Shown in pieces: positions 38,515 through 50,083 of a stretch of DNA of 64,000 bases. Origin of the DNA: Caldimonas brevitalea (GTDB taxonomy: Bacteria; Pseudomonadota; Gammaproteobacteria; Burkholderiales; Burkholderiaceae_C); assembly GCF_001017435.1 (NCBI RefSeq), contig NZ_CP011371.1, positions 5,208,001-5,272,000 of the forward strand. The letters run 5' to 3'. Each line of letters starts with the position of its first letter. Within the stretch, counting starts at the first letter, position 1. The notes under the pieces were generated by a model. That model was not told where the DNA came from and did not search any database. It worked only from the letters and a program-made list of their open reading frames with translations. Position numbers and translations under genes: made by a program.

Positions 38515-39354
38515 ATGGGCTGGCACGGCCACCTCGATCTTCACTACCGCTACGACGGTCAACGCACCACCGCCCTCGACCGGCACGAGGGCCCACTGCG
38601 GGTCCTGGCCGGCCTTCATCCCGAAGGCCCGCAGATCTGCCATCACGTGCTGGTGCACGCCCCCGGCGGCATCGTCGGCGGCGACACGCTGGACCTGCAG
38701 GTGCGCGTCGATGCCGGCGCCCATGGCCTGGTCACCACACCCGGCGCCACGCGCTTCTACCGCAGTGCCGGCGACGAGGCCCGGCAGTCGCTGACGGCAC
38801 AGGTGGCCGAGGGCGGCCGCCTCGAATGGCTGCCGCTGGAGACCATCGCCTACGACGGTTGCCGCGCGGTGAACCGGCTGCAGTTCGAACTGGCGCCCGG
38901 TGGCCAGATGATCGGCTGGGACGTGCTCGCGCTGGGCCTGCCGGCCGCGGGCAAGCCCTATCTGCACGGGCGTTTCGAGCAGCACCTGGAATGGCCCGGC
39001 GTGTGGCTGGAACGTGGTGTGATCGACACCGACGAGCCCGGCTGGGAACGCCTGCTGGACAGCCCGCTGGGCTGGGACGGCCAGACCGCACTGGCGACGA
39101 TGTGGTGTGCGAGCGGCAACGCCTGGCAGCGCACCGAGCTCGAAGCGCTGGTCGACGCGGCGCGCGAAGACCTGGGCGGCGACTCCCCGGTGCCGCGCGC
39201 CGGCGTCACCTCACTCGACGCGCGGCTGGTGGTGCTGCGCGCGCTGGCCGGCCGCACCGAGCCGTTGTGGGCACTGCTGCAGGCGGTGCGCCGGCGCTGG
39301 CGCCGGCTGCTGTGGAACGCGGGCGACGTCGAACCGCGGGTGTGGCGGACCTGA
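38515..39354 (+). CDS. ureD: Urease accessory protein UreD
   Basis: 279 residues. UreD is the scaffold that with UreF and UreG delivers nickel and CO2 to apo-urease. Signatures: VLVHAPGGIVGGDTLDLQV, TTPGATRFYRSAG, LPLETIAYDGC and FYRS-like spacing. The ATG at 38515 starts at family similarity; a TTG at 38488 is possible. It is separated from the other urease genes by the whole urt operon and two regulators on the other strand, a distance of 10.4 kb to ureA. Confidence 0.9.
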   Translation: MGWHGHLDLHYRYDGQRTTALDRHEGPLRVLAGLHPEGPQICHHVLVHAPGGIVGGDTLDLQVRVDAGAHGLVTTPGATRFYRSAGDEARQSLTAQVAEGGRLEWLPLETIAYDGCRAVNRLQFELAPGGQMIGWDVLALGLPAAGKPYLHGRFEQHLEWPGVWLERGVIDTDEPGWERLLDSPLGWDGQTALATMWCASGNAWQRTELEALVDAAREDLGGDSPVPRAGVTSLDARLVVLRALAGRTEPLWALLQAVRRRWRRLLWNAGDVEPRVWRT

Positions 39355-39365
39355 GGGCAGAGACG

Positions 39366-40058
39366 TCAGATCGACATCAGCTGCCGCACCCCGTCGGCCG
39401 CCATGTCGCGCCCGGCGCCTTGGCGCAACACCTCGCCCCGCTCCATCACCAGGTAGCGGTCGGCCAGTTCGGCGGCGAAATCGTAGTACTGCTCGACCAG
39501 CACGATGGCCATGTCGCCGCGCTCGGCCAGCTGGCGGATCACGCGGCCGATGTCCTTGATGATGGACGGCTGGATGCCCTCGGTGGGCTCGTCGAGGATC
39601 AGCAGCTTCGGGCCCGGCGCGAGGGCGCGGGCGATCGCGAGTTGCTGCTGCTGGCCGCCCGAGAGGTCGCCGCCGCGGCGCTGCAGCATCTGCTTGAGCA
39701 CCGGGAACAGCTCGAACAGTTCGGCCGGCACGCCGCTGCGCCCGGGCTTGCTCGCCAGGCCCATGCGCAGGTTCTCTTCGACCGTGAGCCGGCCGAAGAT
39801 TTCGCGCCCCTGCGGCACATAGCCCATGCCCTTGCGAACCCGCTCGTAAGGGCTGTCGCGGGTGACGTCGTGGCCGTCCAGCACCACACTGCCGCTCTTC
39901 ACCGGCACCAGGCCCATCAGGCTCTTCAGCAAGGTGGTCTTGCCGACACCGTTGCGCCCGAGCACCACGGTGACCTCACCGGCCCGGGCTTCGAAACCGA
40001 CGTTGCGCAGGATGTGCGAGCCGCCGTAGTACTGATGGATGGATTCGACTTTTAGCAT
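39366..40058 (-). CDS. urtE: Urea ABC transporter ATP-binding protein UrtE
   Basis: 230 residues of the LivF type: Walker A LGRNGVGKTTLLKSL, Q-loop MGYVPQGREIFGRLTVEENL, signature LSGGQQQQLAIARAL and Walker B LLILDEPTEG. The family mark of UrtE, LKVESIHQYYGGSHILRNV, starts the protein. It powers urea import with UrtD. It abuts urtD end to start and converges on ureD 11 bases away. Confidence 0.95.
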   Translation of the reverse strand: MLKVESIHQYYGGSHILRNVGFEARAGEVTVVLGRNGVGKTTLLKSLMGLVPVKSGSVVLDGHDVTRDSPYERVRKGMGYVPQGREIFGRLTVEENLRMGLASKPGRSGVPAELFELFPVLKQMLQRRGGDLSGGQQQQLAIARALAPGPKLLILDEPTEGIQPSIIKDIGRVIRQLAERGDMAIVLVEQYYDFAAELADRYLVMERGEVLRQGAGRDMAADGVRQLMSI

Positions 40059-40933
<875 letters not shown>

Positions 40934-40937
<4 letters not shown>

Positions 40938-42064
40938 GAGCGCACCTCCGGGTCGTCGCGGCGTCGGCCTTTGAACAGACCGACGATGCCCTGCGGCAGG
41001 AACAGCGTCACCGCGATGAACAGCGCACCGAGGAAATACAGCCAGAACTCGGGGAAGGCGACGGTGAACCAACTCTTCGCGCCGTTGACAAAAAACGCGC
41101 CGACGATGGGGCCGATCAGCGTGGCCCGCCCGCCGACTGCCGCCCACACCGCCATCTCGATGCTGGCAGCCGTCGACATCTCGCCCGGGTTGATGATGCC
41201 CACCTGGGGCACGTACAGGGCACCGGCCACACCACACATCACCGCCGACAGCACCCAGATGCTGAGCTTGTACCAGAGCGGGTCGTAGCCCGAGAAGCGC
41301 ACCCGGGTCTCGGCATCACGGATGGCCTGCAAGACCCGGCCGTATTTGCTGCCGACGATCCAGCGCGCCAACAGATAGCAGCCGATCAGCGTCAGCCCGG
41401 TCGTGACGAACAGGCCGATGCGCATGCCGGGCGTGGCCAGCGGCATGCCCAGCAAACGCTTGAAGTCGGTGAAGCCGTTGTTGCCGCCGAAGCCGGTTTC
41501 GTTGCGGAAGAACAGCAGCATCGCGGCGTAGGTCAGCGCCTGGGTGATGATCGAGAAATACACCCCCTTGATGCGCGAGCGGAAGGCGAAGTAGCCGAAC
41601 ACGAAGGCGAGCGCGCCGGGCACCAGCACCACCAGCAGCGCCTGCGCGAGGAACGACTCGCTGAAGGTCCAGTGCCACGGCAACGTCTTCCAGTCGAGGA
41701 ACACCATGAAGTCGGGCAGATCGGCCGCATAGTTGCCGTCGCGGCCGATCTGGCGCATCAGATACATGCCCATCGCATAGCCGCCGAGCGCGAAGAACAC
41801 GCCATGGCCGAGCGACAAGATGCCGGTGTAGCCCCAGATCAGGTCGATCGCGAGGGCGCAGATCGCGTAGCACATGATCTTGCCGATCAGGCTGACGTGG
41901 TAGTCGCTCAAGTGCAAGGCATGCCCGGGCGGCAGCGCGAGGTGCAGCAGCGGTGCGACCAGCACCACCGCCACCACCGCGGCGAGCACGCCTGACCAGG
42001 CGCGCCGGCCGAGCAGGAAGCCGGGCGAGGGCCTGAAGGCAGGGGTGGAAAGAACAGCGCTCAT
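40934..42064 (-). CDS. urtC: Urea ABC transporter permease UrtC
   Basis: 376 residues of the LivM type, with about ten membrane helices. Typical stretches are IGKIMCYAICALAIDLIWGYTGILSLGHGVFFALGGYAMGM and VRFSGYDPLWYKLSIWVLSAVMCGVAGALYVPQVGIINPGEM. It forms the inner-membrane channel with UrtB. 43 bases separate it from urtB. Confidence 0.95.
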
Positions 42065-42107
42065 CTACAAGCTCCGGCGTGGGGTCGGGGAAGAAGAACG
42101 GGATGTC

Positions 42108-43721
42108 TCATGCCTCGGCACTCCTGCCCTTGACCGCGAACAGGCCTTGCGGGCGCTTCTGGATGAACACGACGATGAACACCAGCACCAGGATCTTGGC
42201 CAGCACGGCGCCGGCCCAGCCTTCGATGAACTTGTTCAGGATGCCGAGGCCGAGCGCCGCATACACCGCGCCGGCGATCTGGCCGACACCGCCGAGCACC
42301 ACCACCATGAACGAGTCGACGATATAGCTCTGCCCCAGGTCCGGCCCGACGTTGCCGACCTGCGACAGCGCGCAGCCCGCCAGCCCGGCGATGCCGGCAC
42401 CGAGCGAAAACGCATAGGTGTCGACGCGCGCGGTGTTGACACCGACACACGAGGCCATCGGTCGGTTCTGCGTGACCCCGCGCACGAACAGCCCGAGCCG
42501 GGTGCGCGAGATCAGCAAGCTCATGCCCAGCAGCACCAGGCCCGCGAAGGCCAGGATGGCGAGCCGGTTGTACGGCAAGGTGAGGTTGCTCATCACGCTC
42601 AGCCCGCCGCTCATCCAGGCCGGGTTCTCGACCTGCACGTTCTGCGCGCCGAACAGCGAGCGCACCGCCTGCATCAACACCAGGCTGATACCCCAGGTGG
42701 CCAGCAGCGTTTCGAGCGGACGGCCGTAGAGCCAGCGGATCACGCCGCGTTCGAGCACGGCGCCCACCAAGGCGGAGCACAGGAAGGCCGCCGGGATGGC
42801 CGCCAGCAAATACCAGTCGAACAGACCCGGCATCCAGCTGCGAAACAGGTACTGCACGACATAGGTCGCGTAGGCGCCGATCATCATCAACTCGCCATGG
42901 GCCATGTTGATGACGCCCATCAGGCCGTAGGTGATGGCCAGGCCCAAAGCCACCAGCAGCAGGATGCTGCCCAGGCTGACCCCGGAGAACAGCACCCCCA
43001 GCCGCTCGCCCCAGGCGAGCCGGTCTTCGACCTGGCGCAAGGCCGATTGCAGGGCGGCACGCACCTCCGCATCGGGCTCGACCAAGCTGTCGCCCTCCTT
43101 CTCCAGCCGGCCCAGCAACAGCGTCCGGGTCGCGGCCTGGCCGCTGTCAGCGAGGGCCTGGGCGGCTTCGAGCCGTTTGCCTTTGTCGTCGGAGGTGATC
43201 AGCACGGTGGCACGCATGCGTTGCAGGCGCGCTTTCAGGTCTTCGTCGGTCTCGGCGGCGGCGGCCTTGTCCAGCAGGGGCAGCAAGGCTTCGTCCACCT
43301 TGTCCTGCAGTTCGTCGACCGCTTGCGCGCGGCGCGACACGTCGGGCGAAAACAGCTTGAGCGCCGCCAGCGCGCCTTCGAGCGCCCGCCGCATGCGGTT
43401 GGAATTGACGACGTCCTCGGCCTCGGCCGGCAGCTGGGCGGGCGCCCCGGTCGCCGCGTCGCGTGCGCTGCCGTCCTGCACGATGTACACCTGCTCGCCA
43501 GCGAGCTTGACCTCGTCGCGCAGCAGCGCCTCGACGAAGGTCTGCAAGGCCGGGTCGCCACTGGCAGCCGCCTGGTTGAGCGCCTCGATACGCTCGTCGT
43601 TGTCGCCGCCCGCCAAAGCGCGCAGCTGCTGCGGCGTCAGTGCGGCGGCGCTGCCGGCGGCCAGCAGGGCCGCCCAGGCGCAAGCCCGCAGCAGGCGCGC
43701 GGCACAGTTCAACACGATCAC
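42108..43721 (-). CDS. urtB: Urea ABC transporter permease UrtB
   Basis: 537 residues. Unlike amino-acid LivH, UrtB has a long N-terminal extension: a signal-like helix (residues 6-24), about 200 soluble helical residues, and then the LivH permease domain (GVSLGSILLLVALGLAITYGLMGVINMAHGELMMIGAYATY). The GTG at 43721 has GGAGGG about 8 bases upstream, which decides this start over a longer frame. It is 106 bases from urtA. Confidence 0.93.
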   Translation of the reverse strand: MIVLNCAARLLRACAWAALLAAGSAAALTPQQLRALAGGDNDERIEALNQAAASGDPALQTFVEALLRDEVKLAGEQVYIVQDGSARDAATGAPAQLPAEAEDVVNSNRMRRALEGALAALKLFSPDVSRRAQAVDELQDKVDEALLPLLDKAAAAETDEDLKARLQRMRATVLITSDDKGKRLEAAQALADSGQAATRTLLLGRLEKEGDSLVEPDAEVRAALQSALRQVEDRLAWGERLGVLFSGVSLGSILLLVALGLAITYGLMGVINMAHGELMMIGAYATYVVQYLFRSWMPGLFDWYLLAAIPAAFLCSALVGAVLERGVIRWLYGRPLETLLATWGISLVLMQAVRSLFGAQNVQVENPAWMSGGLSVMSNLTLPYNRLAILAFAGLVLLGMSLLISRTRLGLFVRGVTQNRPMASCVGVNTARVDTYAFSLGAGIAGLAGCALSQVGNVGPDLGQSYIVDSFMVVVLGGVGQIAGAVYAALGLGILNKFIEGWAGAVLAKILVLVFIVVFIQKRPQGLFAVKGRSAEA

Positions 43722-43827
43722 TCGCCGTCCCTCCGGTCGGTGCGCACCGCGGTGCGCCTCTGCCTTGGTTCTGGTGCGCAGCGGGTGGCAGCAGCGCTCG
43801 CCGCTGCCACCCTGCATCACGCTGCGC

Positions 43828-45102
43828 TTACATCTTTTCGGGCTCGTCCTTCTTCTTGTCGTTGCCGGCGATGTAGGGGCTCCACGGGTTGGCCCGCACC
43901 GGGCCCTTGGTCTTCCACACCACGTTGAACTGGCCGTCGGCCTTGACCTCGCCGATCAGCACCGGCTTGTGCAGGTGGTGGTTCTTCTCGTCCATCTTGG
44001 CAACGAAGCCCGACGGCGCCTTGAAGGTCTGCCCGGCCATCGCGGCGATGACCTTGTCGGTGTCGGTGCTCTTGGCCTTCTCGACCGCCTGCTTCCACAT
44101 GTAGATGCCGATGTAGGTGGCTTCCATCGGGTCGTTGGTGAGCGGTTTGTCCTTGTGGCCGGCGATGTTCTTGGCCTTGGCGTAGGCCGCCCACTTCTTC
44201 ATGAACTCGTCGTTGGTCGGGTTCTTCACGCTCATGAAGTAGTTCCAGGCCGCCAGGTGGCCGACCAGCGGCTTGGTGTCGACACCGCGCAGTTCCTCTT
44301 CGCCGACCGAGAAGGCCACCACCGGCACATCGGTCGCCTTCAGGCCCTGGTTGCCCAGCTCCTTGTAGAAGGGCACGTTGGAGTCACCGTTGATGGTCGA
44401 CACGACGGCCGTCTTCTTGCCCTCGGACGAGAACTTCTTGATCTTGGCAATGATGGTCTGGTAGTCGCTGTGGCCGAAGGGGGTGTACTCCTCCAGGATG
44501 TCGGCATCGGCCACACCCTTGGACTTCAGGTAGGCGCGCAGGATTTTGTTGGTGGTGCGCGGGTAGACGTAATCGGTGCCGAGCAGCACAAAACGCTTGG
44601 CCGAACCACCGTCCTTGCTCATCAGGTATTCGACCGCCGGGATGGCCTGCTGGTTGGGGGCGGCGCCGGTGTAGAAGACGTTCTTCGACAGCTCTTCACC
44701 CTCGTACTGCACCGGATAGAACAGCAAGCCGTTTTGCTGTTCGAACACCGGCAACACCGACTTGCGCGACACCGAGGTCCAGCAGCCGAACACCGCGGCC
44801 ACCTTGTCCTGGCCCAGCAGCTGCTTGGCCTTCTCGGCGAACAGCGGCCAGTTGGAGGCCGGGTCGACCACCACCGGCTCGATCTTCTTGCCGAGCACAC
44901 CGCCTTGTGCGTTGATCTCGTCGATGGCCATCAGGGCCACGTCCTTCAGCACGGTCTCGGAGATCGCCATCGTGCCCGACAGCGAATGCAGCACGCCGAC
45001 CTTGATGGTCTCGGCCGCGTGTGCCGCCGGCAGTCCGAAGGCGGCGACGCCGAGCGCCACGGCGGACAAGGTCTTGACGAGGTGACGACGAGAGGATTTC
45101 AT
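43828..45102 (-). CDS. urtA: Urea ABC transporter substrate-binding protein UrtA
   Basis: 424 residues. A signal peptide (KSSRRHLVKTLSAVALGV, cleaved near AHAAE at residue 30) precedes a periplasmic type I binding protein. UrtA marks include IKVGVLHSLSGTMAISETVLKD, DPASNWPLFAEKAKQLL, GCWTSVSRKSVLPVFE and NGLLFYPVQYEGEE. It binds urea for UrtBCDE. It is first in the leftward operon; the region upstream carries an 18-base palindrome at 45192-45209. Confidence 0.96.
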   Translation of the reverse strand: MKSSRRHLVKTLSAVALGVAAFGLPAAHAAETIKVGVLHSLSGTMAISETVLKDVALMAIDEINAQGGVLGKKIEPVVVDPASNWPLFAEKAKQLLGQDKVAAVFGCWTSVSRKSVLPVFEQQNGLLFYPVQYEGEELSKNVFYTGAAPNQQAIPAVEYLMSKDGGSAKRFVLLGTDYVYPRTTNKILRAYLKSKGVADADILEEYTPFGHSDYQTIIAKIKKFSSEGKKTAVVSTINGDSNVPFYKELGNQGLKATDVPVVAFSVGEEELRGVDTKPLVGHLAAWNYFMSVKNPTNDEFMKKWAAYAKAKNIAGHKDKPLTNDPMEATYIGIYMWKQAVEKAKSTDTDKVIAAMAGQTFKAPSGFVAKMDEKNHHLHKPVLIGEVKADGQFNVVWKTKGPVRANPWSPYIAGNDKKKDEPEKM

Positions 45103-45191
45103 AAGGAACGCTCCAGGTCTGCGAACACGGCTCCGACAAGGCCCTCCCTCATCGGATGAACGCAGCTTAGGCAGCGGGGGTGCCGGCCGGA

Positions 45192-45209
45192 ATACGCCAA
45201 GTGGCGTAT
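45192..45209. promoter_or_regulatory. Palindromic operator candidate upstream of urtA
   Basis: Perfect 8-2-8 palindrome ATACGCCA-AG-TGGCGTAT in the 141-base gap between the LuxR-type response regulator gene and urtA, 90 bases before the urtA start. It is a plausible target of the adjacent response regulator. I found no second copy at the ureA or ureD promoters by eye. Confidence 0.55.
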
Positions 45210-45243
45210 GCCGTCGCGCGTGCGCCTCGGATCGGGCCGCGGG

Positions 45244-46197
45244 TCAACGCTGCCCGAGCAAGCCGACCCGACCGATCGCGACGCTCGCCGCCGCGGTGCG
45301 CGTCTCGACGCCGAGCTTCTCGTAGACATGCTCCAGGTGTTTCTTCACCGTGGCCGGGCTGCTGCCCAGGATGTCGCCGATGTCGCGGTTGGTCTTGCCC
45401 TTCACCACCCAGTAGAGCACCTCGGCTTCGCGCAGCGTGAGCTTGAAGCCGAGCGTCAGGGCTTCGATGGCCGCGGCGTCCGACGCCTCGTGCATCACCA
45501 GCAACCATTCGTCGTCGCCGGTCTGCCGGTGCAACGCGAAGACCAGGCGCCGAGGACCTTGCGTGACGGTGCGGGTGACCGGCTCGCGGGGGTTGAGCGG
45601 TGCCGCGGCCTGGCTCGCGACCCAGGCCAGCAGGTCGGCCGGCAACACCGCATCGCGGCAGCCCAGATAGTCTTGCAGGAACTTGCGCGCCAGCGGCGTC
45701 TGCCACACGACACGGCCGTCGCTCAGACGCACCGACAGCGTCGCATGGCCGAAGGCGTCGAGGGCGTTGCGGGCCTGCCGGGCCAATCGAGCACCCTGCA
45801 CATGCGTGACGATCCGCGCCACCACCTCTTGCGGGCGGATCGGCTTGGTCACGTAGTCGACACCGCCGGCCTGGAACGCCGCCACCACGTGTTCGGTCTC
45901 GGTCAACCCGGTCATGAAGATGATGGGCACGTGCGCCGTTTCGGGCTGCGCCTTGAGGCGGCGCGCCACCTCGAAGCCGTCCAGGCCGGGCATCACCGCG
46001 TCGAGCAGGATCACGTCGGGCACCGCCTGGGCGGCGCGCGACAAGGCGCTGGCGCCATCGGTGGCCACCAGCACGGTATAGCCCGACTCGTCGAGCGCGT
46101 CGTGCAGCACCGCGAGGTTGTCGGGCACGTCGTCGACGATCAGCACGACGTCGGACTCGCTGCGGTCGATCGGAAGGTCAGGCGGCGGAAGACTCAT
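45244..46197 (-). CDS. Response regulator, receiver + LuxR-type HTH
   Basis: 317 residues. Residues 16-130 are a receiver domain (LIVDDVPDNLAVL, phospho-acceptor D66 in VILLDAVMPGLDG, threonine in IIFMTG, lysine in YVTKPI). A middle PAS-like segment follows, and the C-terminus is a LuxR-type helix-turn-helix (LTLREAEVLYWVVKGKTNRDIGDIL, SSPATVKKHLEHVYEKLGV). Its start overlaps the 3' end of the NCS1-kinase gene by 20 bases, so the two form a cognate pair. Placed directly upstream of urtA, it probably activates urea uptake or urease genes. Confidence 0.9.
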   Translation of the reverse strand: MSLPPPDLPIDRSESDVVLIVDDVPDNLAVLHDALDESGYTVLVATDGASALSRAAQAVPDVILLDAVMPGLDGFEVARRLKAQPETAHVPIIFMTGLTETEHVVAAFQAGGVDYVTKPIRPQEVVARIVTHVQGARLARQARNALDAFGHATLSVRLSDGRVVWQTPLARKFLQDYLGCRDAVLPADLLAWVASQAAAPLNPREPVTRTVTQGPRRLVFALHRQTGDDEWLLVMHEASDAAAIEALTLGFKLTLREAEVLYWVVKGKTNRDIGDILGSSPATVKKHLEHVYEKLGVETRTAAASVAIGRVGLLGQR

Positions 46198-49100
46198 GGC
46201 GGGCCTTGTGGAGCAAACGCGACATCGCGTCCAACTGGAACTGACGGGCCAGCTCGCGCATGCTGGTGACGAATGCGGCATGCCGCTCGCCGTCGGCCTC
46301 GATCTCGTCGAGCAGCCGCATGATGCCGCGGTGGTAGCCGAGGTCGACCAGCTGCTGCAGCGCTTGCAGCCGTGCCGGCGAGGGCGGCACCCAGGCGGCG
46401 GCAGGCGTCTCGGCCGTGGCCCGGGCGGCCTCGATCCATTCGAGCTGCAAGCGCCGGCCCAGCCAATCGAGCAGCTCGCCGAGCCGCACCGGCTTGACCA
46501 GAAAGTCGGCTGCGGAGATGCCGACGTCGTTGTCCAGCCCCTGGTCGAACGCATTGGCCGAGACGATCGCCACATGGGCCTGCGGGCACAGGCCCTCGGC
46601 CCGCAACGCCCGCAAGGTCTGCCAACCGTCCAGCCCCGGCATCGCCAGGTCCATGAAAATGGCGTCGGGCTCGAAGTCGCGCACCGGTTGCCGCAACAGT
46701 GCCAAACACTCGTCGCCCGACGCCGCCTGGCGCAACTCGAAGCCGAGCGGGGCCAGCAAACTCACCAGCAAGCCGCGGTCGTCTTCCTGGTTGTCGACCA
46801 CCAGGATGTGCCGGCGCGGCCCGCGGTAGCCGGTACGTGGCCGCGGCGGCGTGCGCTCGGCGAGGGCCATGCGGGCCTGGGGCAGAAACAGCCGGATGCG
46901 AAACAGCGTGCCGACACCGACGGTGCTGCTCACGGTCATCTCGCCGCCCATCAACTCGGTCAGCATCTTGCTGATGGTCAGCCCCAAGCCGGTGCCGCTG
47001 CCAGGCTCGGACGCGGCGGCGCCACCGCGGGCGTAAGGCTCGAAGATGCGCTCGATTTCCTCGGGCGCAATGCCGGGGCCGCTGTCTTCGACCTCGAACA
47101 ATGCGATCTCGCGGGCATAGCGCAGCCGGAAACAGACCCGGCCGTGCGCCGTGAACTTGACGGCGTTGCCCAGCACATTGATGAGTATCTGGCGCAAGCG
47201 CTTGCCGTCGGCCCGCACCACCTCGGGCACGCTGCCCTGCACTTCGTAGGTGAAGGCCAGGCCCTTGGCAGCCGCCTGCAGCTCGAACAGCCGCACCATC
47301 TCGCGCAGCACCTCGGCAAACCGCATCGGCGTCGGCTCCAGCGTGAGCTTGCCGCTTTCGATGCGGGCGATGTCGAGGGTGCCTTCGATCAGCGACAGCA
47401 GATGGTCGCCGCCCCGCCGGATCACCGACACCGCCTGGCGGCGGTGCGGCGGCACGTCCTCGTCTTCGTCGAGCAGCTGGGCATAGCCGAGGATGCTGTT
47501 CAAGGGCGTGCGCAGCTCGTGGCTGATGGCCGACAGGTAGCGGCTCTTGGCCTGGTTGGCCTGCTCGGCAGCCCGCTTGGCCTGCTGCAACTGTTCATCG
47601 GTGCGGCGGTGCGACTCGATTTCGCGCACCAGCAAATGCGTCTGACGGTTCGACTCCTCCTGGGCGACCTGACGGCTCTTGTGCGCCAGCACCAGCCACC
47701 AGGCGACCACACCGCCGACCACCACCAGCGACGCGTAGAGCTTGACGAGCGCGAGCCGCAGCGCCGGTCGCAGTTCGGCCGCGTGCGGCCCCATCGAGGC
47801 CAACTCCTGGTGATAGACCAGCGCGAACACGACGCCCAGCAGCGGCACGCTGACGCCCATCAGCAGCAGGAAGTGGCCCAGCTCGGTGTTCATACGCTGC
47901 CACAGCGGCGCCGGCAGCAGGGCCTTCGACACCGACGCCCATTGCGCCGACAGGCGCGCGTGCGGCTTGCACAGGTCGTGGCAACGGGCGTCGAGCGAAC
48001 AGCACAGCGAGCAGATCATGCCCTGGTAAGCCGGGCAGTGGGTGCTGTCTTCCCGTTCGTATTCGCCGTGGCACACGGTGCAGCGATAGGCGCGCGGGGG
48101 GCTTGCCGTGTCGACCGGCGCCGGCGTTGCGGGCCGCGCCAGGTAATAGCGCCCGCGAGTGGCCCAGGCAATCGCCGGCGCCGCAACGAAGGCCGTCACC
48201 AGCGCGATCAGCGCCGAGAACGCCTGCGCCGTGGCACCGAGCAACCCGAGGTGAGCGATCACCGACAACACCGAGGCGATGCCCATCGCCCCCACCCCCA
48301 CCGGGTTGATGTCGTACAGATGGGCGCGCTTGAACTCGATGCCCGGCGGCGACAGCTTGAGCGGCTTGTTGATCACCAGGTCGGCCACCACCGCCATCAT
48401 CCAGGCGATCGCGATGTTGGCGTACAGCCCGAGCACCTTGCCGAGCGCCTGGAACACGTCCAGCTCCATCAGCAGCAGCGCGATCAGCGTGTTGAACACC
48501 ACCCAGACGACACGGCCCGGGTGGCTGTGCGTCAAACGGGCAAAGAAGTTGGACCAGGCGAGCGAGCCGGCATAGGCATTCGTGACGTTGATCTTGAGCT
48601 GCGAGATCACGACGAAGGCCGCCGTCGCCGCCACGGCCCAGCCCACATGCGAGAACACATAACCGTAGGCGACCAAATACATCTGGTTGGGGTCGACGGC
48701 CCGGTCGGCCGACACCGAGTGGCTGATGGCGAGGTAGGCCAGCAAGGCGCCGCCCAACATCTTCACGACGCCCAACACCACCCAGCCCGGCCCGCCGATC
48801 AGCACACCGGCCCACCAGCGCCAACGCCGCCCAGGCCGCTGCTCGGGCATGAAACGCAGGTAGTCGGCCTGCTCACCCATCTGCGTGACGAGCGCGATGC
48901 CGACCGTGGTGGCGGCGCCGAAATGCAGCAGCTCGAAGCGGGGCCCGGCCTGGCCCTCGCCACCCTCGCCACCGTACCCCAGCAGCCCGCGCAGCACACC
49001 GGGGTTCTCGGCGAACACATAGATGAACGGCAGCACCAGCATCAACAGCCAGATCGGCTGGGTATAAACCTGCAAACGGCTGATCGCGGTGACACCGTGG

Positions 49101-49672
49101 GTCACCAGCGGGATCACCACCAGCGCGCAGATCAGATAGCCCCAGCCGGGCGGGATGTCGAAGGCCAGGTCGAGGGCGTAGGCCATGATGGCCGCTTCGA
49201 GCGCGAAGAAGATGAAGGTGAACGAGGCGTAGATCAGCGAGGTGATGGTCGAGCCGATGTAGCCGAAGCCGGCACCGCGGGTCAGCAGGTCCATGTCGAC
49301 GCCGTAGCGCGCCGCGTAGACGCTGATCGGCAAGCCGGCCAGGAAGATCACCAGGCCGGTCGCGACGATGGCCCAGAAGGCGTTGACGACGCCGTGTTCG
49401 ACCAGCAGCGTGGCGCCGACCGCTTCGAGCACCAGAAAGGACGCGGCGCCGAACGCAGTGTTGGCGACCCGCAGCTCCGACCACTTGCGAAACGTGCGCG
49501 GGGTGAAGCGCAGCGCGTAGTCTTCCAGCGTCTCGCTGGCGACCCAGCGGTTGTAGTCGCGGCGCACCTTGATCACCCGCTGCAAGGCCTCGCCGCCGCC
49601 GGTGGGCGTGGGGGCGGGCGAGACCGCCGCTCGGCTCGGGTCCGTCTCTTGCATTGGTGGGCGCTCCGTCAT
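46178..49672 (-). CDS. NCS1 permease fused to a hybrid histidine kinase
   Basis: 1164 residues. Residues about 30-500 are a purine-cytosine (NCS1) permease with 12 helices ([38 protein letters not shown]). A cysteine-rich segment follows ([26 protein letters not shown]), then two helices, a kinase core with H718 in [16 protein letters not shown], the ATPase site [13 protein letters not shown], and a receiver with D1008 in [12 protein letters not shown]. The C-terminal helical tail lacks an evident HPt histidine. Divergent from ureA by 65 bases, it likely senses urea or a related nitrogen compound through the permease-like part, which is inference. The start could also be 49654. Confidence 0.88.
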   Translation of the reverse strand: MTERPPMQETDPSRAAVSPAPTPTGGGEALQRVIKVRRDYNRWVASETLEDYALRFTPRTFRKWSELRVANTAFGAASFLVLEAVGATLLVEHGVVNAFWAIVATGLVIFLAGLPISVYAARYGVDMDLLTRGAGFGYIGSTITSLIYASFTFIFFALEAAIMAYALDLAFDIPPGWGYLICALVVIPLVTHGVTAISRLQVYTQPIWLLMLVLPFIYVFAENPGVLRGLLGYGGEGGEGQAGPRFELLHFGAATTVGIALVTQMGEQADYLRFMPEQRPGRRWRWWAGVLIGGPGWVVLGVVKMLGGALLAYLAISHSVSADRAVDPNQMYLVAYGYVFSHVGWAVAATAAFVVISQLKINVTNAYAGSLAWSNFFARLTHSHPGRVVWVVFNTLIALLLMELDVFQALGKVLGLYANIAIAWMMAVVADLVINKPLKLSPPGIEFKRAHLYDINPVGVGAMGIASVLSVIAHLGLLGATAQAFSALIALVTAFVAAPAIAWATRGRYYLARPATPAPVDTASPPRAYRCTVCHGEYEREDSTHCPAYQGMICSLCCSLDARCHDLCKPHARLSAQWASVSKALLPAPLWQRMNTELGHFLLLMGVSVPLLGVVFALVYHQELASMGPHAAELRPALRLALVKLYASLVVVGGVVAWWLVLAHKSRQVAQEESNRQTHLLVREIESHRRTDEQLQQAKRAAEQANQAKSRYLSAISHELRTPLNSILGYAQLLDEDEDVPPHRRQAVSVIRRGGDHLLSLIEGTLDIARIESGKLTLEPTPMRFAEVLREMVRLFELQAAAKGLAFTYEVQGSVPEVVRADGKRLRQILINVLGNAVKFTAHGRVCFRLRYAREIALFEVEDSGPGIAPEEIERIFEPYARGGAAASEPGSGTGLGLTISKMLTELMGGEMTVSSTVGVGTLFRIRLFLPQARMALAERTPPRPRTGYRGPRRHILVVDNQEDDRGLLVSLLAPLGFELRQAASGDECLALLRQPVRDFEPDAIFMDLAMPGLDGWQTLRALRAEGLCPQAHVAIVSANAFDQGLDNDVGISAADFLVKPVRLGELLDWLGRRLQLEWIEAARATAETPAAAWVPPSPARLQALQQLVDLGYHRGIMRLLDEIEADGERHAAFVTSMRELARQFQLDAMSRLLHKARHESSAA

Positions 49673-49737
49673 GTTGTCACGGCGAGCGCCTGCCGCAAGT
49701 TCGATGCCTTGCCGCCGGTCGCCGCCCACGCCCCACC

Positions 49738-50040
49738 ATGGAACTGACCCCGCGCGAGAAAGACAAGCTTTTGATCTTCACGGCCGCCCTGCTGGCCGAG
49801 CGTCGCAAGGCGCGGGGTCTCAAGCTCAACTACCCCGAAGCGGTGGCCCTGATCAGTGCCGCCATCCTCGAAGGCGCCCGCGACGGCAAGTCGGTGGCGC
49901 AGCTGATGAGCGAGGGCAAGACGGTGCTGGGCCGCGCCGATGTGATGGACGGCGTGGCCGAGATGATTCCCGACATCCAGGTCGAGGCCACCTTCCCCGA
50001 TGGCACCAAATTGGTGACGGTGCACCAACCGATTGCGTGA
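49738..50040 (+). CDS. ureA: Urease gamma subunit
   Basis: 100 residues, the usual length: [70 protein letters not shown]. It is the smallest structural subunit of the Ni urease. It is the first rightward gene of the urease operon, facing the sensor kinase gene across 65 bases that must hold both promoters. The long overlapping frame on the other strand within the kinase is only a mirror frame. Confidence 0.97.
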   Translation: MELTPREKDKLLIFTAALLAERRKARGLKLNYPEAVALISAAILEGARDGKSVAQLMSEGKTVLGRADVMDGVAEMIPDIQVEATFPDGTKLVTVHQPIA

Positions 50041-50083
50041 ACGACACACGCAGTTGGTGCAGATCTACTCCCCACGCCCCTGA

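Noticed and set aside
46118..49747. Open frame of 1209 codons on the plus strand opposite the NCS1-kinase gene
   Set aside because: It mirrors the minus-strand gene and is rich in His, Arg and Gln as expected for an antisense frame of G+C-rich DNA. No domain is recognisable.
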